Of a stretch of DNA of 58,288 bases, positions 56,644 to 58,288 are shown in pieces. The notes below the pieces were generated by a model. The model searched no databases and was not told the origin of the DNA. It saw only the letters and a list, made by a program, of their open reading frames with translations. The stretch is from assembly GCA_947384285.1 (NCBI GenBank), contig CANDGI010000018.1, forward strand, positions 1 through 58,288, given 5' to 3'. The first letter of the stretch is position 1. The number at the start of each line of letters is the position of its first letter. A program made the translations under genes and the position numbers. This DNA comes from an uncultured Lachnospiraceae bacterium. Lineage in GTDB: Bacteria > Bacillota > Clostridia > Lachnospirales > Lachnospiraceae.

Positions 56644-58288
56644 ATGATAGAAATTGTTTGCAAAGACAGGTTACAGGAAGAGGAAGGAAAAGTATGTCTG
56701 CCCAAAAATATTCGCCAGATTGGAAGCCCCAGAGGAAGACATAAAATTTACATAGAAGATTATGTGTACACTTATTTAAAAAGCATGGCTCAGAAAAAGG
56801 AATCCTGTGCAGCGGTATTTCTGGGAAAAGGCCAGGTGATAAAGGATATCCGGTATACATTCGTCAGCGGAGCCATAGAATGCGGCTCTGGGGTGTTCCA
56901 GTGGGACAGCATATGCCTGGACGATAGTTTTTGGCGGTTTATTGAGGAGGAAAAGAAACAATATTTTCCCGATAAAGAAATCATAGGATGGTTTCTGGGA
57001 AAAACGGGACAAGCAATGGAATTGACTTCCGTTGTGGAGGCTGCCCACCGGAAATATTTTTCAGGCAGGGATAAGGTTTTAATGCTGATGGATATCCTGG
57101 AGGAAGAGGAAGTGTTCTTTATCTATGACCAGGGCTATCTGCAGAAACGGGAAGGCTACTACATTTATTATGAAAAAAATCTTCCGATGCAGGAGTACAT
57201 GATTCAGAAGCGGGGGGAAAGCTCCAGCGAGGAGAGGCCGCAGACAGAAGAAAGCAAAAAGCAGGAAACCTCCCTCCAGAAGGAGGACTGGCAGGAAGCA
57301 CCTGGCCGGATGGAACTGGTTTCGCAGTCCCAGGAACCGGGGCAGGATAATCCAGAGGATAGAAAGCAGCAGGAGGCTGGCAGCGGAGCCGGGAATCATT
57401 CAGAGGAAAGACCAGGCAGCGAAGCTGGGAAGCATTCAGAAGCAAAACCAGGCAGCGAGGCCGGGAAACATTCAGAAGCAAAGCCAGGCGGCAAGGCCGG
57501 GAAACATTCAAAAGCAAGGCCGGACGGCGGGACAGGAAAAAATTCGGAAGCAAAACCGGGCGGCAAGGCCGGGAAACATTCAAAAGCAAGGCCGGGCGGC
57601 GGGACTGGAAGAAATTCAGAAGCAGGCCAGGGAAGTGAGACAAGGGCGGATCAGGAACGGCAGGCAGAGTTCCGGGAGCTGCATAAAGAATTGGAACGGG
57701 AAATCGTGGCAGGAAACCAGGAAAAGATATTTGCAAAAAGTAATCTGGAGGAGCCGAAAACCCAGGCGGAAGAAGCCCTGGAATCCTACCGCCATATGAT
57801 ACTGGAGCGGCAGGGACGGCAGATAGAGCGGCAGAACCGCAGATTCCTCTATACGGCTTCTTCGTTTTTCCTGGTGGCTGTGTGTGTCCTTGGAATTACG
57901 ACCATCAATAATTATCGGAAAATGCAGGAAGTAGAAGATGTGCTGCATGTAATGAACCATAAGGAATCCCAGGAGAACCCCTCCCAGGAGGAAGGGCCGG
58001 TGGTGGAAAGCGTAATGTCCCAGGTAGATCCCCTGGAGAAGGATGGGGAAATCCCTTCCTCCGCAGAAGCGGCACAGGGAACGGACAAGCCGGATGAAAG
58101 CAGCGGAGAAATGAGCCAGACAGCAGAAGTCCCTGGAGAGACTGTTCAGGGAACGGGCCAGCTCGCAGAAAATGCCGGAGGGACAAGCCAGCCAGCCGGA
58201 GCATCCAGCGAGGGAACAGGCCAGCCCGCAGAGAATGCCGGAGGGACAAGCCAGCCAGCCGGAGCATCCAGCGAGGGAACAGGCCAGC
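56644..58288 (+). CDS. membrane protein with MPN-like N-terminal domain and extracellular repeats, 3' end outside the window
   Basis: Long open frame to the right edge (548 codons visible) that starts at ATG 56644 with AAGAGGTGAA upstream. Residues 1-195 look like an MPN/JAB1 fold: HKIYIEDYVYTYLKSMA, CAAVFLGKGQVIKDIRYTF, KEIIGWFLGKTGQAMELT, DKVLMLMDILEEEEVFFIYD. The JAMM zinc motif (G-W-Y-x-S-H-P) is degenerate (GWFLGKTG), so it is probably not a protease. Residues 246-329 are seven 12-residue repeats (GSEAGKHSEAKP type). A TM segment follows (about 401-420, LYTASSFFLVAVCVLGITTI), then an acidic outer part with 21-residue repeats. I do not recognise a named family. Confidence 0.75.
   Translation, partial: MIEIVCKDRLQEEEGKVCLPKNIRQIGSPRGRHKIYIEDYVYTYLKSMAQKKESCAAVFLGKGQVIKDIRYTFVSGAIECGSGVFQWDSICLDDSFWRFIEEEKKQYFPDKEIIGWFLGKTGQAMELTSVVEAAHRKYFSGRDKVLMLMDILEEEEVFFIYDQGYLQKREGYYIYYEKNLPMQEYMIQKRGESSSEERPQTEESKKQETSLQKEDWQEAPGRMELVSQSQEPGQDNPEDRKQQEAGSGAGNHSEERPGSEAGKHSEAKPGSEAGKHSEAKPGGKAGKHSKARPDGGTGKNSEAKPGGKAGKHSKARPGGGTGRNSEAGQGSETRADQERQAEFRELHKELEREIVAGNQEKIFAKSNLEEPKTQAEEALESYRHMILERQGRQIERQNRRFLYTASSFFLVAVCVLGITTINNYRKMQEVEDVLHVMNHKESQENPSQEEGPVVESVMSQVDPLEKDGEIPSSAEAAQGTDKPDESSGEMSQTAEVPGETVQGTGQLAENAGGTSQPAGASSEGTGQPAENAGGTSQPAGASSEGTGQ
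57379..57630 (+). repeat. seven 36-bp tandem repeats coding a 12-residue unit
   Basis: Seven in-frame 36-bp units coding G-S/G-E/K-A-G-K-H-S-E/K-A-K/R-P variants; exact boundaries 57379-57630. Confidence 0.88.
58156..58288 (+). repeat. 63-bp tandem repeats coding a 21-residue unit, continuing past the window
   Basis: The unit GQPAENAGGTSQPAGASSEG starts at 58156, 58219 and 58282, period 63 bp, with almost no base differences. Confidence 0.92.

Overview
The window looks like a chromosomal segment from a Gram-positive, low-to-middle GC, spore-forming anaerobe of the Lachnospiraceae / Clostridium cluster XIVa type. The evidence is the spoIID-spoIIQ pair, a T-box leader on metG, a long SRP RNA with an Alu-type domain, reverse rubrerythrin, the pfkA-dnaX-ebfC-recR order, RBSs of the AGGAGG type, and many sugar-uptake loci with phosphorylases. 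All calls come from reading the sequence; no database search was run.

Layout. 1-1345: 3' part of an IS30-type transposase, three tandem copies of a 78-bp palindromic repeat, and a T-box leader. 1376-4158: metG and tatD. 4259-8035: a GntR (YtrA-type) regulated pair of ABC exporters behind a 48-bp near-perfect operator palindrome. 8152-9105: ksgA/rsmA with an unusual tail. 9156-11417 (minus): a DUF4130-type protein and its partner radical SAM protein, a putative DNA repair pair, with a LexA-like box over the promoter. 11556-17692 (minus): a catabolic operon (CoA-transferase, MaoC hydratase, ketopantoate-reductase-like enzyme, VOC protein, type II dehydroquinase-like enzyme, TRAP DctQM and a DctP remnant) divergent from an AraC regulator; its substrate is unknown.

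18864-21312: sporulation proteins SpoIID and SpoIIQ, and a GIY-YIG protein. 21376-28814: a LacI-type regulator with two sugar-binding domains, an RbsBAC-like ABC importer and a GH32-like enzyme, tied together by TTTACGTAAA operators. 29004-33879: TrhA/hemolysin III protein, DEAD-box helicase, reverse rubrerythrin, a Fur-family regulator with a strong Fur box, a PsiE-like membrane protein, and SRP RNA.

34031-47331: a large glycan locus: kduI, an RpiB-like isomerase, DUF2264 protein, an oligosaccharide ABC importer, a GH112 phosphorylase, an AraC regulator, GH88 unsaturated uronyl hydrolase, a carbohydrate-binding protein and a KduD-type dehydrogenase. Together they suggest import of an oligosaccharide that carries an unsaturated uronate and a beta-galactoside, cleaved by hydrolysis (GH88) and phosphorolysis (GH112), with the uronate entering the KDG route. 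47406-51766: tadA, an acetyltransferase, a repeat-rich protein, a lipoprotein and an XRE-TPR regulator. 51767-52585: a candidate small RNA, an orphan HicB-like ORF and tRNA-Ser(CGA). 52802-58288: pfkA, dnaX, ebfC, recR and a long repeat-rich membrane protein with an MPN-like N-terminal domain that runs off the window.

Cross-cutting signals: a dispersed palindromic repeat at four sites, one of which supplies the tatD stop codon; three genes whose 3' ends, stop codon included, are tandemly duplicated with a period of about 65-71 bp; and a second short repeat shared by the ksgA tail and an intergenic region.
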